Numbered from the stretch's first letter, positions 8,294 through 17,282 are shown. The stretch: 64,000 bases of DNA from Bordetella petrii (GCF_017356245.1 NZ_JAFMZZ010000004.1:218741-282740), one strand, 5' to 3'. Notes: generated by a model not told the origin, from the sequence alone. Translations and numbers: made by a program.

Positions 8294-9847
8294 TCAAGCC
8301 ACCTGCCTGGCCCCCTTGCGCCAGTACGGGGCCCGCAGGGCCTTCTTGTCTATCTTGTTGGTGCTGGGAAGGCGCGGCAGCGCATCCATGAACTCGATGC
8401 TGCGCGGCTTCTTGTAGCTGGCGATGAGGCTTCGGCAATGCCCGACCAGCGCGGCCTCGTCGGCTCGCGCGCCCGGCTTGAGCGCCACGAAGGCCTTGAC
8501 CGCCTCGCCCCATTTCTCGTCGGGCACCCCGATCACCGCGGCCTCTTTGACCGCCGGGTGCAGCAGCAGGGCTTCCTCGACCTCGCGCGAATAGATGTTC
8601 TCTCCGCCCGAAATGATCATGTCTTTCTTGCGGTCCACGATGAACAGATAGCCGCCCTCGTCGAAATAGCCGAGATCGCCCGTCTTCATCCAGCCATCCT
8701 GCAACGCCGCGGCTGTTTCCTGTGGCTTGCGCCAGTATCCCTGCATGATGGCCGCCGAACGCATGTGGATTTCACCGATCTGGCCATCGGGCAGCACAGA
8801 GCCGCCTTCATCCACGATGCGGATATCCACGCCCAGGATGGGCTGCCCGGCCGAGGCCATGCGCGCCGCTTCGGGCTCCGATCCGTCCGGCAGGTGCTGG
8901 TGCTTGAGCAGGGCCGTCCCGGGCCCGTGCTCGGTCATGCCATAGACCTGCATGAAGACGGGCCCGAACGTCGCACGCGCCAGCCGCGACAGGGCCACCG
9001 ACATCGGGGCCGAGGCATAGCACACCATCTGCAGGCTCGACACATCGAAAGGCGTGGCGGCCTGCACGTCTATCATGGCCTGGATCATGACCGGCGCGAA
9101 ATGCGCGGCGGTCACCCGGTGCATTTCGATGCTGGCCAGAATCTCGCGGGGGTCGAACTTCCTGTGCAGCACGATGGTTGCGCCGCAGATCAGATAGCTC
9201 AGCAATTCCGTGGGCCCGCCGATGTGGTACGCCGGCATCACGATCAGCATGCGGTCGTCCTGCCGGGCCCCGTGCGCCAGGGCCAGCATGCGCGCCTGCT
9301 CCACCTGCCCGCCGTTGCCCAGCATGACGCCCTTGGGCACACCGGTAGTGCCGCTGGTATAGATAAGGAACAGGGTATCGTCGTCGCGCGCGCGCCAGGG
9401 CGGCTCGCCCGTGCCGGCGCCGGCCACGGCGCGCTCGTAGCTGTCCGCTTCCGGCCCGGGCCCCAGGCGCAGGACTCGCGCATGTCCGGGCAGCGCGCCC
9501 CGCAATTCGGCCGCGCGCTCGGCGTACTCGGGCTCGTACACCAGCAAGGCGGGTTCGCAGTCGCGCAAGATGGCGGCCTGGTCGGCCGGCGCCAGCCGGT
9601 AGTTCAGCCCCACGGCAATAAAGCCGCAGGTGCCCGCCGCGGCATACAGCTCCAGGTATTCGGGGCAGTTCTGGGCCAGGATGGCGATCCGGCTGCCGCG
9701 TTCCAGCCCCAGGCCGGCCAGGGCGTTGCACAGCCGCCGCACGCGCCCGGCGAATTCGCCGTGGCTGATGCTGCGCCCTTCGAACACAAAGGCCGGGTGG
9801 TCCCGGTAACAGCGCGCATTGCGCTCGATGACGTCGCCAAGAATCAT
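8294..9847 (-). CDS. AMP-dependent acyl-CoA synthetase (acid-CoA ligase)
   Basis: A 517-residue ANL-superfamily ligase that activates a carboxylic acid with ATP and CoA through an acyl-AMP. Visible motifs are the P-loop YTSGTTGVPKGVM near residue 165, the QVYGMTEHGPG segment near 300, the aspartate region GWMKTGDLGYFDEGGYLFI near 395, DRKKDMIISGGENIYSREVEE near 415 and the C-terminal catalytic lysine region PSTNKIDKKALR near 505. The start MILGDVIERNARCYRDHPAF at 9847 has an AGGAGG site and overlaps the stop of the MaoC gene as ATGA. It probably performs the entry step of the pathway encoded around it, acting on the acid delivered by the nearby Bug receptors. Confidence 0.9.
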   Translation of the reverse strand: MILGDVIERNARCYRDHPAFVFEGRSISHGEFAGRVRRLCNALAGLGLERGSRIAILAQNCPEYLELYAAAGTCGFIAVGLNYRLAPADQAAILRDCEPALLVYEPEYAERAAELRGALPGHARVLRLGPGPEADSYERAVAGAGTGEPPWRARDDDTLFLIYTSGTTGVPKGVMLGNGGQVEQARMLALAHGARQDDRMLIVMPAYHIGGPTELLSYLICGATIVLHRKFDPREILASIEMHRVTAAHFAPVMIQAMIDVQAATPFDVSSLQMVCYASAPMSVALSRLARATFGPVFMQVYGMTEHGPGTALLKHQHLPDGSEPEAARMASAGQPILGVDIRIVDEGGSVLPDGQIGEIHMRSAAIMQGYWRKPQETAAALQDGWMKTGDLGYFDEGGYLFIVDRKKDMIISGGENIYSREVEEALLLHPAVKEAAVIGVPDEKWGEAVKAFVALKPGARADEAALVGHCRSLIASYKKPRSIEFMDALPRLPSTNKIDKKALRAPYWRKGARQVA

Positions 9848-10302
9848 GCTTGTCCTCCTGGAACCAGGCGCAGCAGGGTGCTGCCGTATCCTTCCTGGAC
9901 GATGCGCGACCGGGCGTCCAGCAGTTCGAAACGCCGCTCGACAATGGCGCGTTCGCCGCCCGAGGCGATACGCTTCGCATGGATGCTGGCGCGCACGCGC
10001 ACGGTGTCGCCCACCAGCAGGGGCCGCCGGTAGCGCCATTCCCGCAGACCCAGCGCGCCTATCACCGGTTCGGCGAACTCCGGCAGGCGGGTCGACATGC
10101 CCATCGTCAGCAAGATCCCGTACGGCCCATGGAACATGGGCCCCGGCATGCCCTCGGCGCGGCAGAATTCCTCGTCCGCGTGAATGGGATGCCAGTCTCC
10201 GGTAAGCATGCACGACAGGGACAGGTCTGCCTGCGTGAGCGTGCGCGCCGTGCCGGTGTAACAGGCGCCCACGGCAAGGTCGCGGTAGCACACTGCGCTC
10301 AT
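9844..10302 (-). CDS. MaoC-like acyl-CoA hydratase/dehydratase
   Basis: A 152-residue single hot-dog-fold protein of the MaoC/R-hydratase family, which hydrates 2-enoyl-CoA or dehydrates 3-hydroxyacyl-CoA. The catalytic Asp/His segment is visible as LTGDWHPIHADEEFCRAEG near residue 34, followed by PMFHGPYGILLTMG and the PLLVGDTVRVRASIHAKR beta-strand region. The ATG at 10302 is taken because it starts the domain. It also overlaps the stop of the enolase-superfamily gene, while its own stop overlaps the ligase start as ATGA. In the pathway it would act on the enoyl-CoA made by an acyl-CoA dehydrogenase. Confidence 0.85.
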   Translation of the reverse strand: MSAVCYRDLAVGACYTGTARTLTQADLSLSCMLTGDWHPIHADEEFCRAEGMPGPMFHGPYGILLTMGMSTRLPEFAEPVIGALGLREWRYRRPLLVGDTVRVRASIHAKRIASGGERAIVERRFELLDARSRIVQEGYGSTLLRLVPGGQA

Positions 10303-11414
10303 GGCATCACCTGGAAGGCCGCCATCTCTGTCCAGTCGACGCGCTGGCACACTGACGGCCAATCGGGCATGGCGATCTCGCCGTCGACCACTTGCGGCAC
10401 ATCCGCGATGAACTGCTCGCGCATTGCCAAGAACCAGGTCAGTTCGGCCGGCAGTGCCGGCTCGGGCATGGCGGCGGCGAACTGCAGGCCAGCCCAGGTT
10501 CCCAATGCGCTTTCGCCCATCAGCCCGGCCACCGCGGCAGTGCCGCCGGCCGCCGCCAGCTGCTGCATCGCCAGCACATCCGACAGCCCGAAGCGGCCTG
10601 GCTTCAGGCTCAGCGCCTTGGCGCCGCGCTCCAGGAACAGGCGCGCGTCGCGCACGCCGGTCATGCCGAAATCCACCAGCAGCGGTACATCCAGCGCCTG
10701 CTGCAGCGCCGTGAAATCCCGGTCCGGGCAGAACGGGCAGGGATCTTCGACCACCCTCGCACCGGCCTGGCCCATGGCCCGGGCATACGCGGCCGCATCT
10801 TCGGCCGGATAGGCGCCGTTGGCATCCACATAAAGCGCGACGCCGTCGCCGACAGCCTGCCTGACCGCGGCCATGCAGGCCAGGTCTGTGGCCTGCCCTT
10901 GCCCGCCCTTGATTTTCAGGGTGCGAAACCCGAACCGCGCCACCATGTCTGCCGCCTCGCGCGCCATCGCCGCGGGCGGCTGGCGCGTGACGGCCCAGGA
11001 CACGGGCACCCGCGGCCGGCCGTCCAGGCGGCGCCACAGCGGCACGCCGGATTTTTCGGCAAGCCAGTCCCAGCATGCGTTGTCGATCAGGGCCTTGGCG
11101 GGCTGGTTGCCGGGAATCGCTTCCAGCACGGCCCGCAGCTGGCGCGGATCGGAAAGCCCCTGCCTGCGGACCAGGGGCTCGAATATCTCGGCCAGCACAC
11201 AGCCCAGGCTGGCCGCCGTGGCGCCGACCCAGGTCGGCTTGACCGCCAGCTCGGCGGCGCCGGCGCAGCCGGATTCCGTCTCGATGCGCAGCACCACGAA
11301 ACTGGCTGCCGTCTCGGTCAGGTCGCTCCATTGAACCGCCCGGGCATACGGCAGCTGGCGCACGTACACCTTCCAGCCCGTGATGGGCTCTGCGGCCGGC
11401 ATGCGGGCGTCCAT
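10299..11414 (-). CDS. Mandelate racemase/muconate-lactonizing-type enolase-superfamily enzyme
   Basis: A 371-residue enolase-superfamily protein. The acid/base and metal motifs are in order: LKIKGG (Lys-x-Lys) near residue 165, YVDANGAYP, VEDPCPF, LLVDFGMTG at the third metal-ligand position and SLKPGRFG near 270 with the second base. This fits the muconate-lactonizing/OSBS-type subgroup, which abstracts an alpha-proton of a carboxylate for racemisation, cycloisomerisation or dehydration. The start at 11414 is chosen because it overlaps the stop of the preceding Bug gene by one base (TGATG) and has a GGCGG-type site; an in-frame ATG exists at 11456. The reaction is not predictable from sequence. 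The dienelactone hydrolase in the same run would suit a lactone-forming role. Confidence 0.83.
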   Translation of the reverse strand: MDARMPAAEPITGWKVYVRQLPYARAVQWSDLTETAASFVVLRIETESGCAGAAELAVKPTWVGATAASLGCVLAEIFEPLVRRQGLSDPRQLRAVLEAIPGNQPAKALIDNACWDWLAEKSGVPLWRRLDGRPRVPVSWAVTRQPPAAMAREAADMVARFGFRTLKIKGGQGQATDLACMAAVRQAVGDGVALYVDANGAYPAEDAAAYARAMGQAGARVVEDPCPFCPDRDFTALQQALDVPLLVDFGMTGVRDARLFLERGAKALSLKPGRFGLSDVLAMQQLAAAGGTAAVAGLMGESALGTWAGLQFAAAMPEPALPAELTWFLAMREQFIADVPQVVDGEIAMPDWPSVCQRVDWTEMAAFQVMP

Positions 11415-12388
11415 CAATCCGCCTCCGCGCCGAAGGCGTCGATCAGCGTCTTCCACTTGGGGGACTCGACCGCCACGTACGCCTCCAGTTGCGCGGCGTC
11501 CAGATAGTGCGGCTCCGCGCCCAGCCCGGTCAGCCTGGCTTTCATGTCGGGGTCGCGCACAATGCGCTCGATCTCGGCGCTCAAGCGGGTCACGGCTTCA
11601 CGCGGCGTATCCCTGGGCGCGAACAGTCCGTACCAGGCCAATGCCTCGAACCCCGGATACCCGGCTTCCGCCACGGTGGGCACCGACGGCGCCAGCGCGG
11701 TGCGCGTGCGGGATGTCACGGCCAGGGCCCGCAATTTCCCGGCCCGCACCTGGGGCAGCACCGACGGCATCGTGAAAAACGTCATCGAGACATTGCCGGC
11801 CAGCACGGCCGTGACCGCCTCGGGCCCGCTCTTGTACGGAACATGCTTGATACGGACGTGCGCCATGTTCTGCAGCATCGCGCCCGCCAGGTGGCCGGAT
11901 GTCCCCCTGCCGGCGGATGAGTACGTCAGTTCTCCGGGCCGCTGCTTTGCCAAGGCGACCAGTTGCGCCACCGACTTGACGGGCAGGTCGGGGTTCACCA
12001 CCAGCAAATTGGGCGCGATTGCCACCATGGCCACCGGCGGCACGTCGCGCATGGGGTCGTAAGTCAGGTTCTTGTACAGATGCGGACCGACCGAATGGGT
12101 GGGGCTGCCGCTGACCAGGAACACATAGCCGTCAGCCGGCGAGCGAGCCACCTGGGCCGCGCCCAGATGACCGCCGGCGCCCGGCCTGTTTTCCACGATG
12201 AACGGCTGGCCCAGCGCCTGCGCCAGTTTCTCGGCCAGCGACCTGGCCAGGATATCGGCGCTGCCGCCGGCTCCCGACGACACCACCAGGCGGACCGGCC
12301 GGTCGGGCCAGGCGCCCTGCGCCGCGGCGCAGGCCAGGCCCAGCATCATCGCGGCGGCGGCGCGCGCGCATTGCATCCGTACGTTCAT
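11414..12388 (-). CDS. Bug-family substrate-binding protein
   Basis: A 324-residue Bug/TctC-family periplasmic receptor with signal peptide MNVRMQCARAAAAMMLGLACAAAQG. The mature N-terminus is RPVRLVVSSGAGGSADILAR and the conserved FIVENRPGAGGHLGAAQVARS follows near residue 65. The ATG at 12388, with GGGAG upstream, gives a normal signal peptide; an earlier in-frame ATG is at 12406. The stop overlaps the enolase-superfamily gene start by one base, so receptor and enzyme are co-translated. Carries a carboxylate ligand by family. No membrane partner is nearby. Confidence 0.88.
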   Translation of the reverse strand: MNVRMQCARAAAAMMLGLACAAAQGAWPDRPVRLVVSSGAGGSADILARSLAEKLAQALGQPFIVENRPGAGGHLGAAQVARSPADGYVFLVSGSPTHSVGPHLYKNLTYDPMRDVPPVAMVAIAPNLLVVNPDLPVKSVAQLVALAKQRPGELTYSSAGRGTSGHLAGAMLQNMAHVRIKHVPYKSGPEAVTAVLAGNVSMTFFTMPSVLPQVRAGKLRALAVTSRTRTALAPSVPTVAEAGYPGFEALAWYGLFAPRDTPREAVTRLSAEIERIVRDPDMKARLTGLGAEPHYLDAAQLEAYVAVESPKWKTLIDAFGAEAD

Positions 12389-12412
12389 GTGACGCTCCCC
12401 TTTCAATGCGGC

Positions 12413-13579
12413 TCAGACCACGCCGGCCTGGCGCAGGCCCCGCAGTTCTTCGTCCGACAGCCCCGCCTCGCGCAGCACGTCATCCGTGTGTTCGCCCAGG
12501 TCGGGCGGCGGCAGGAAATCACTGCGGTTATCGCCGTCGTACCGGATGGGCCGGTGCGCGGCCCGCAACGTGCCGTGGCGCGGATGCGCCTGCTCATAGA
12601 ACACGCCCTGGTGGCGCACCTGGGGGTCATCCGCCAGCTCGTCCAGGCGGCGCTCCGGCGTGAACGGCACATCGTGGCGCTCCAGGCGGGGCACCCAATA
12701 CTCGCGGTCCTGTTCCGCGAACACCTGTGCCAGCGTCGCCGCCAGTTCGGCGTACCCCTCGATGCGTTCGGCGCGCGAAGGGTAGGCGGCCAGCAGATCG
12801 GGGCGGTCAATGGCCGCCGCCAAGCCGCGCCAGAATTTCTCGGGCGAAGACAGGTGCAAGCCGATCCGGCGGCCGTCGCGGCAGGTCACGACATAAGACT
12901 GCGACATCGCCGCCCGGCCATACAAGGATGGCGCGCGCCCGGTCGCCAGCATCGAACCCAGCGGTTCGCAGGCCATCGCGATCATCGCTTCGAGCATGCT
13001 GACCTCGACCTTGCGCCCGCGGCCGGTGCGCGCACGCTCGACCAGCGCGCCCAGTACGCCAAGCGATGCGTAGATGCCGGCCACCGCATCCGACACCGCC
13101 GGGCCGGCCACCTTGGGATCCGCACCCGCGTGGAACATCGACAGCCAGCCCGAGGCGGCCTGGCCGACGTTGTCGTAGGCCGGCCGGGATGCATACGGCC
13201 CGCTCGCCCCGAACCCCGTGATCGCGCAATACACCAGGCGCGGATTGAGCGCCTGCAGCCGCGGCGCCCCCAGGCCCAGCTTTTCTTCCACGCCGGGACG
13301 CATATTCAGAATGATGGCGTCGGCGCCGGCGATGAGCCGGTCCAGCACGGCCAGCCCTTCCGGCCGCGCGTAGTCCAGCGACAGGCTGCGCTTGTTCCGG
13401 TTGTGCGCCTGGAACTGCGGGCTGTACAGCCCGCCTTTGAAGGCGCGGAACGGATCGCCGGCGCCGGGCCGTTCGACCTTGATCACGTCGGCGCCCAATT
13501 CGCCCAGCAGCATGCCGGCCAGCGGCGCGGTGATGAAATTGCCCAGATCCAGTATCCGGACGCCTTGCAGCACTTTCAT
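12413..13579 (-). CDS. Family III CoA transferase (CaiB/BaiF type)
   Basis: A 388-residue class III CoA transferase, which moves CoA between acyl-CoA and a free acid through an enzyme-bound anhydride on an aspartate. Visible are LGNFITAPLAGMLLGELGADVIKVE at the N-terminus, RNKRSLSLD near residue 61, ILNMRPGVEEKLGLG near 90 and the catalytic region VSDAVAGIY with Asp164. The start at 13579 overlaps the stop of the dienelactone hydrolase gene as ATGA. It gives this cluster a second, ATP-independent way of forming the CoA ester beside the ligase at 8294, or exchanges CoA between pathway acids. Confidence 0.9.
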   Translation of the reverse strand: MKVLQGVRILDLGNFITAPLAGMLLGELGADVIKVERPGAGDPFRAFKGGLYSPQFQAHNRNKRSLSLDYARPEGLAVLDRLIAGADAIILNMRPGVEEKLGLGAPRLQALNPRLVYCAITGFGASGPYASRPAYDNVGQAASGWLSMFHAGADPKVAGPAVSDAVAGIYASLGVLGALVERARTGRGRKVEVSMLEAMIAMACEPLGSMLATGRAPSLYGRAAMSQSYVVTCRDGRRIGLHLSSPEKFWRGLAAAIDRPDLLAAYPSRAERIEGYAELAATLAQVFAEQDREYWVPRLERHDVPFTPERRLDELADDPQVRHQGVFYEQAHPRHGTLRAAHRPIRYDGDNRSDFLPPPDLGEHTDDVLREAGLSDEELRGLRQAGVV

Positions 13580-14271
13580 CGATCCGCTCCCAGCACCGAC
13601 TGCAGGAAGCGCTGTGTGCGCGCATGCGCCAGGTCGGCGTCTTCGGCCGCGCCACGCGTATAAAAGCCATGATCGGCCTGCGGATAGCGATGCAGCACGG
13701 CGCGCGGCGCCGCGGGCAGCGCCGCCTCGATCCGGTCGACCGCCTCGGGCGGCGCATAACGGTCGCGGCCGCCATAATGCAGCATCAAGGGGCACTGCAG
13801 CGAGCCGGCCTCGTCCAGGCTCTTTTCTATCCCGACGCCGTAAAAAGCCACGGCGGCGTCGACCTTCAATCGGGCGGCCGCCCGATAGGCCAGCTTGCCT
13901 CCCAGGCACAGCCCGACCACCGCCACCCGCCCCTGGAAGCCCTGCATGCCGCGCACGTGCGCCACCGTGCTCCCGATGTCCTGGATGCCCGCCTCTTCGT
14001 CAAAACGCTCCAGGTACTCGAAGGCCCGCGCCACGCCGGCCTTGTCGTGGCCCAGTTCGATGCCCGGCTCGATGCGCCAGAACAGGTCCGGCGCCAGCGC
14101 CAGATAGCCCTCGGCGGCATAGCGGTCGGCCACCGCGCGGATCGTGTCCGTCACGCCGAAAATCTCTTGCAGGACGATCACCGCGTGCCCGTTCGGCTCG
14201 GCCGGCACGCTTGTGTAGGTCGAAAACGAGCGGCCGTCCGCCGCCTGGATCGGTTCGATACTGGTATGCAT
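13576..14271 (-). CDS. Dienelactone hydrolase-family alpha/beta hydrolase
   Basis: A 231-residue DLH-family hydrolase. The nucleophile elbow is GLCLGG near residue 120, where the cysteine of GxCxGG is the family nucleophile. YGGRDRYAPPEAVDRIEAAL near 170 holds the acid, and YPQADHGFYTRG near 195 holds the histidine. Family members open dienelactones in modified ortho-cleavage, and others hydrolyse various lactones or esters. Start has a GAGG site. The stop overlaps the CaiB gene start (ATGA). Beside an enolase-superfamily cycloisomerase-like enzyme, a lactone substrate is plausible but unproven. Confidence 0.88.
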   Translation of the reverse strand: MHTSIEPIQAADGRSFSTYTSVPAEPNGHAVIVLQEIFGVTDTIRAVADRYAAEGYLALAPDLFWRIEPGIELGHDKAGVARAFEYLERFDEEAGIQDIGSTVAHVRGMQGFQGRVAVVGLCLGGKLAYRAAARLKVDAAVAFYGVGIEKSLDEAGSLQCPLMLHYGGRDRYAPPEAVDRIEAALPAAPRAVLHRYPQADHGFYTRGAAEDADLAHARTQRFLQSVLGADR

Positions 14272-14287
14272 GGAATCCTCGCTTGCG

Positions 14288-15436
14288 TCAGGGCAGGTAA
14301 CTGCCTTTCAATATTTCGCGCGCAATCGAATTGCGGTGAATCTCGGTGGTTCCGTAGCCGATGGACATGCCGCGCGCATCGCGGAAATACCGCTCGAACG
14401 GGTATTCCTGGGAAAGCCCGCAGGCGCCGGCCAGCTGCATGGCCTGATTGGTGACCCTTACCGACATTTCATTGGCATAGGTCTTGGCAATGGACACCTG
14501 CGCCACCGAATGCCGGCCCTGGTCCATGGCGGCCGCCGCCCCATAGACCAGCGCGCGCGCCGCCTCGATATCCATCGCCATGTCGGCCAGCTTCCATTGC
14601 AGCCCCTGGTTGTCGGCCAGCGGCCGACCGAACTGGACCCGGTCTTTCAGGTATTGCACGGCCTGGGCCAGGGCCGCCTGGGCCAGGCCCAGGCAAATGG
14701 GCGGATTGCCGGTAATGCGGTCGGCGTCGAGCACCTGCAGCAGGTCTTTCATCCGGCCGGCCGGCAGCAGCAGGTTTTCGGCCGGCACCCGGCAATCCCG
14801 GAACACCAGCTCGGCCATGCCCGTGCCGCGCAGGCCCAGCAAGTCCAGGTGGCGGCCCACCGAAAACCCCGGCGCGCCGCGCTCGACCAGCACCGCGCCC
14901 ACGCCTTTCATGCCGGGCTCGTCCGACAGGCGCACCAGCACCAGGAACACGTCGGCCACCTGGGCGCCGCTGCACCACAGCTTGCTGCCGTCAAGCACAT
15001 ACTGGTCGCCTTGGCGCACGGCCCTGGCCTGCACGTTGCCGACGTCCGACCCGGCATTCGCTTCGGACATGCTCCAGGCCGCGTACAGCTCCGCCTTGGC
15101 AAAAGCGGGCAGATAGCGGCGCCTGGCCGCCTCTGAGCCGATCTGCAGAATGGCGCGCGGCGTGGCGCCATCCGTGCAGGAATACAGCATCGCCGTATTG
15201 GCGCACGAACGCGCCAGCTGCTCCACCACCAGCACCGTCTCCAGCAGGCCCAGGCCCGCGCCGCCATAGGCCTCGGGCAGGAAGATGCCCGTGTACCCAT
15301 GTTCGGCCAGCACCTTCAGGTTCTCGACCGGCGGCCGATACTCCTTGTCGGCGGCGGCCGCGCCCGGCGCGAACTGCTTCTGCGCCAGCGCGCGCACCGT
15401 GTCGCGGATAAGCCGCTGCTCTTCAGTCAGTTCCAA
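14288..15436 (-). CDS. Acyl-CoA dehydrogenase (TTG start)
   Basis: A 382-residue acyl-CoA dehydrogenase. It has the typical opening ELTEEQRLIRDTVRALAQKQ, the signature YAAWSMSEANAGSDVGNVQ near residue 115, the QWKLADMAMDIEAARALVY region near 285 and the C-terminal QEYPFERYFRDARGMSIGYGTTEIHRN segment, whose GTTE loop is usual for short/branched-chain members. The start codon is TTG at 15436, immediately after the TAG stop of the upstream Bug gene. An AGGTGAG site precedes it and there is no early ATG, so translational re-initiation is likely. Second dehydrogenase of this run. Confidence 0.87.
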   Translation of the reverse strand: MELTEEQRLIRDTVRALAQKQFAPGAAAADKEYRPPVENLKVLAEHGYTGIFLPEAYGGAGLGLLETVLVVEQLARSCANTAMLYSCTDGATPRAILQIGSEAARRRYLPAFAKAELYAAWSMSEANAGSDVGNVQARAVRQGDQYVLDGSKLWCSGAQVADVFLVLVRLSDEPGMKGVGAVLVERGAPGFSVGRHLDLLGLRGTGMAELVFRDCRVPAENLLLPAGRMKDLLQVLDADRITGNPPICLGLAQAALAQAVQYLKDRVQFGRPLADNQGLQWKLADMAMDIEAARALVYGAAAAMDQGRHSVAQVSIAKTYANEMSVRVTNQAMQLAGACGLSQEYPFERYFRDARGMSIGYGTTEIHRNSIAREILKGSYLP

Positions 15437-16411
15437 CTACTCACCTTTTGCGCCAGTCAGTTTGATGATGCGTTCGTACTTGGCCGACTCGGCCTGCATG
15501 AACCGCGCGAAGTCCGCCGGGCTGGAGGGCGCGGCCTCGACGCCGAGCTTGACGAACTGGTCCTGTATTTCCGCGCTCTGCAGCGCCTTGCGCAACTCGG
15601 CCCCAAGCCGCGCCACCAGTTCGGGTGGCGTCGAGGCCGGCGCCACCACGCCGTACCAGGTCATGAATGCGAAATCGTCCAGGCCCGACTCGGCCACCGT
15701 CGGGATATCGGGCGCGATGGGCGAACGCTGCGGGCCCGACACCGCCAGGCCCTTCAGGCGGCCGCTGCGCACATGGGGCAGCCCGGAAGACATTCCGGTG
15801 AACATCACGTCCACCTGTCCGCCCACCACGTCGGCCAGCGCCGGCGCCACGCCCTTGTAAGGCACGTGCACCAGGTCGATGCCGGCCATCGCCCTGGCCC
15901 ATTCCATGGCCAGATAATGCGGCGTGCCATTGCCGATCGACGCATAGGTGATCTTGCCGGGATGCGCCTGCGCGGCCTCGATCAACTGCCCCACCGTGGA
16001 TACGCCAGCCTTGGGATTCGCCACCAGGATGAACGGCACGGACACCAGCTGGCTGACCGGCGCGAAGTCCTTTTGCGAGTCATAGGGCAGCTTCTGCCCG
16101 AAGAAAAACGGATTCAGCACGTGCGAATCGGTAATCAGGCCGATGGTGTAGCCGTCGCCTTCGGACCGGGCCACCGCCTCGGTGCCGATAATGGTGCTTG
16201 CCCCGGGCCGGTTCTCGATAATGACCGGCTGCCCCAGGCTGTCCGCCATCTTCTTGCCGACGGCGCGCGCCACGATGTCGGTGCCCCCGCCGGCGGGATA
16301 GGGAACAATGAACCGGATCGGCTTGTCCGGCCAGCCGGCTTGCGCGGCCGGGGCGCCCAGCGCCAGGCACAGGGCCGCCGCCGCCCGGCACCATCGGGTC
16401 TTGATCAACAT
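15437..16411 (-). CDS. Bug-family substrate-binding protein
   Basis: A 324-residue Bug/TctC periplasmic receptor with signal peptide ending near ALGAPAAQAG. The mature N-terminus KPIRFIVPYPAGGGTDIVAR and the segment VIIENRPGASTIIGTEAVARS are diagnostic. A strong AGGAGG site precedes the ATG. It lies 8 bases downstream of the citryl-CoA lyase-like gene and abuts the TTG start of the dehydrogenase, so it is co-expressed with the catabolic genes. Third Bug receptor of this cluster, possibly for the growth substrate or an intermediate. Confidence 0.9.
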   Translation of the reverse strand: MLIKTRWCRAAAALCLALGAPAAQAGWPDKPIRFIVPYPAGGGTDIVARAVGKKMADSLGQPVIIENRPGASTIIGTEAVARSEGDGYTIGLITDSHVLNPFFFGQKLPYDSQKDFAPVSQLVSVPFILVANPKAGVSTVGQLIEAAQAHPGKITYASIGNGTPHYLAMEWARAMAGIDLVHVPYKGVAPALADVVGGQVDVMFTGMSSGLPHVRSGRLKGLAVSGPQRSPIAPDIPTVAESGLDDFAFMTWYGVVAPASTPPELVARLGAELRKALQSAEIQDQFVKLGVEAAPSSPADFARFMQAESAKYERIIKLTGAKGE

Positions 16412-16419
16412 GTCTCCTC

Positions 16420-17214
16420 CTATTGGCCGATGCGGGCCGATGTCTCATCCTGGCAGCTTGTTTCTTCTTCAGTACGTCGCCATATCTCGCGCGCAATGGG
16501 GTTGCCCTGCTCTTCCACCAGGTGCCCCACCAGCCCCACCGCCCGTCCGATCACCGCGATCCCGCGCGCCGCCTTCCATGAGATGCCCAGTTCGCAGCAC
16601 AGGGCGCCGATGGCGCCCGTCGCATTCACGGGCAGCGACCTGCCATGGGTGGCCTCGGCCTGCCGGCCGATGGCCGTCATCAGGTCGACATAGCGCCCCG
16701 CGTATCCCTCTTGCCTGGCCACTTCGAACAGGCGCGCCGTGCGGGGATCGCGCGGTTTGTGCAGGTTGTGCCCCAGGCCCGGAATCGACCGCCCCTGCTG
16801 GCGGAAATCGGCCACGATGCCGTGAGCCACGGTGTCGGCGTCCTGGCCATCGTGCTCGTCCCAGGCAGACTGCAGCATGCGCGCGGCGCCCTCGGCGGTG
16901 CCGGCGAAAGTCGTCCCCATGCCGCACAGGCCGGCCGCCACCGCCGCCTGCAGCGATTCCGGCGCGCCCAGGTAGACCAGGCGGGTGGCAATGGCCATGG
17001 GCGTCATGCCATGTTCCACCAACGTGACCAGAATGGCGTTGAAGACGCGCGACTGATGCGCATCGGGCAACCGCCCCGTCATTTCCAGGTAGGCCATGTC
17101 GCCCAGGTTGAGCGTGCCGATGACATCCCGGACCAGGTCCCGCCCCTGGACGAAGATCCGGTCAGGCGTACTGCGGCCCATGCCGCTGCGGATGGGCTTG
17201 CGGTCTTGGTTCAT
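16420..17214 (-). CDS. Citryl-CoA lyase-like protein (citrate synthase-family, short form)
   Basis: A 264-residue protein that matches only the core of the citrate synthase fold. Segments include GDMAYLEMTGRLPDAHQSRVFNAIL near residue 38, CGMGTTFAGTAEGAARML near 96 and PGLGHNLHKPRDPRTARLF near 145, where the histidine and aspartate fit the active-site region. Citrate synthases are about 430 residues. Short forms like this, and the C-terminal module of ATP-citrate lyase, cleave citryl-CoA or related 3-hydroxy-3-methyl acyl-CoAs into acetyl-CoA and an oxo acid. It is the first gene of the long run, behind the dyad at 17283-17318, and would suit a terminal C-C cleavage step. Confidence 0.75.
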   Translation of the reverse strand: MNQDRKPIRSGMGRSTPDRIFVQGRDLVRDVIGTLNLGDMAYLEMTGRLPDAHQSRVFNAILVTLVEHGMTPMAIATRLVYLGAPESLQAAVAAGLCGMGTTFAGTAEGAARMLQSAWDEHDGQDADTVAHGIVADFRQQGRSIPGLGHNLHKPRDPRTARLFEVARQEGYAGRYVDLMTAIGRQAEATHGRSLPVNATGAIGALCCELGISWKAARGIAVIGRAVGLVGHLVEEQGNPIAREIWRRTEEETSCQDETSARIGQ

Positions 17215-17282
17215 GCTGTCTCCCGCCCCTTTGAATGGAGGCTGTTGCAGGCGGCTTCAGCCGTCTCTTGGAGACGAAAGAT

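Noticed and set aside
6126..8417. A 763-codon open frame on the plus strand
   Set aside because: It spans antisense to an acyl-CoA dehydrogenase and a Bug gene, and its composition is that of a GC-driven shadow frame.
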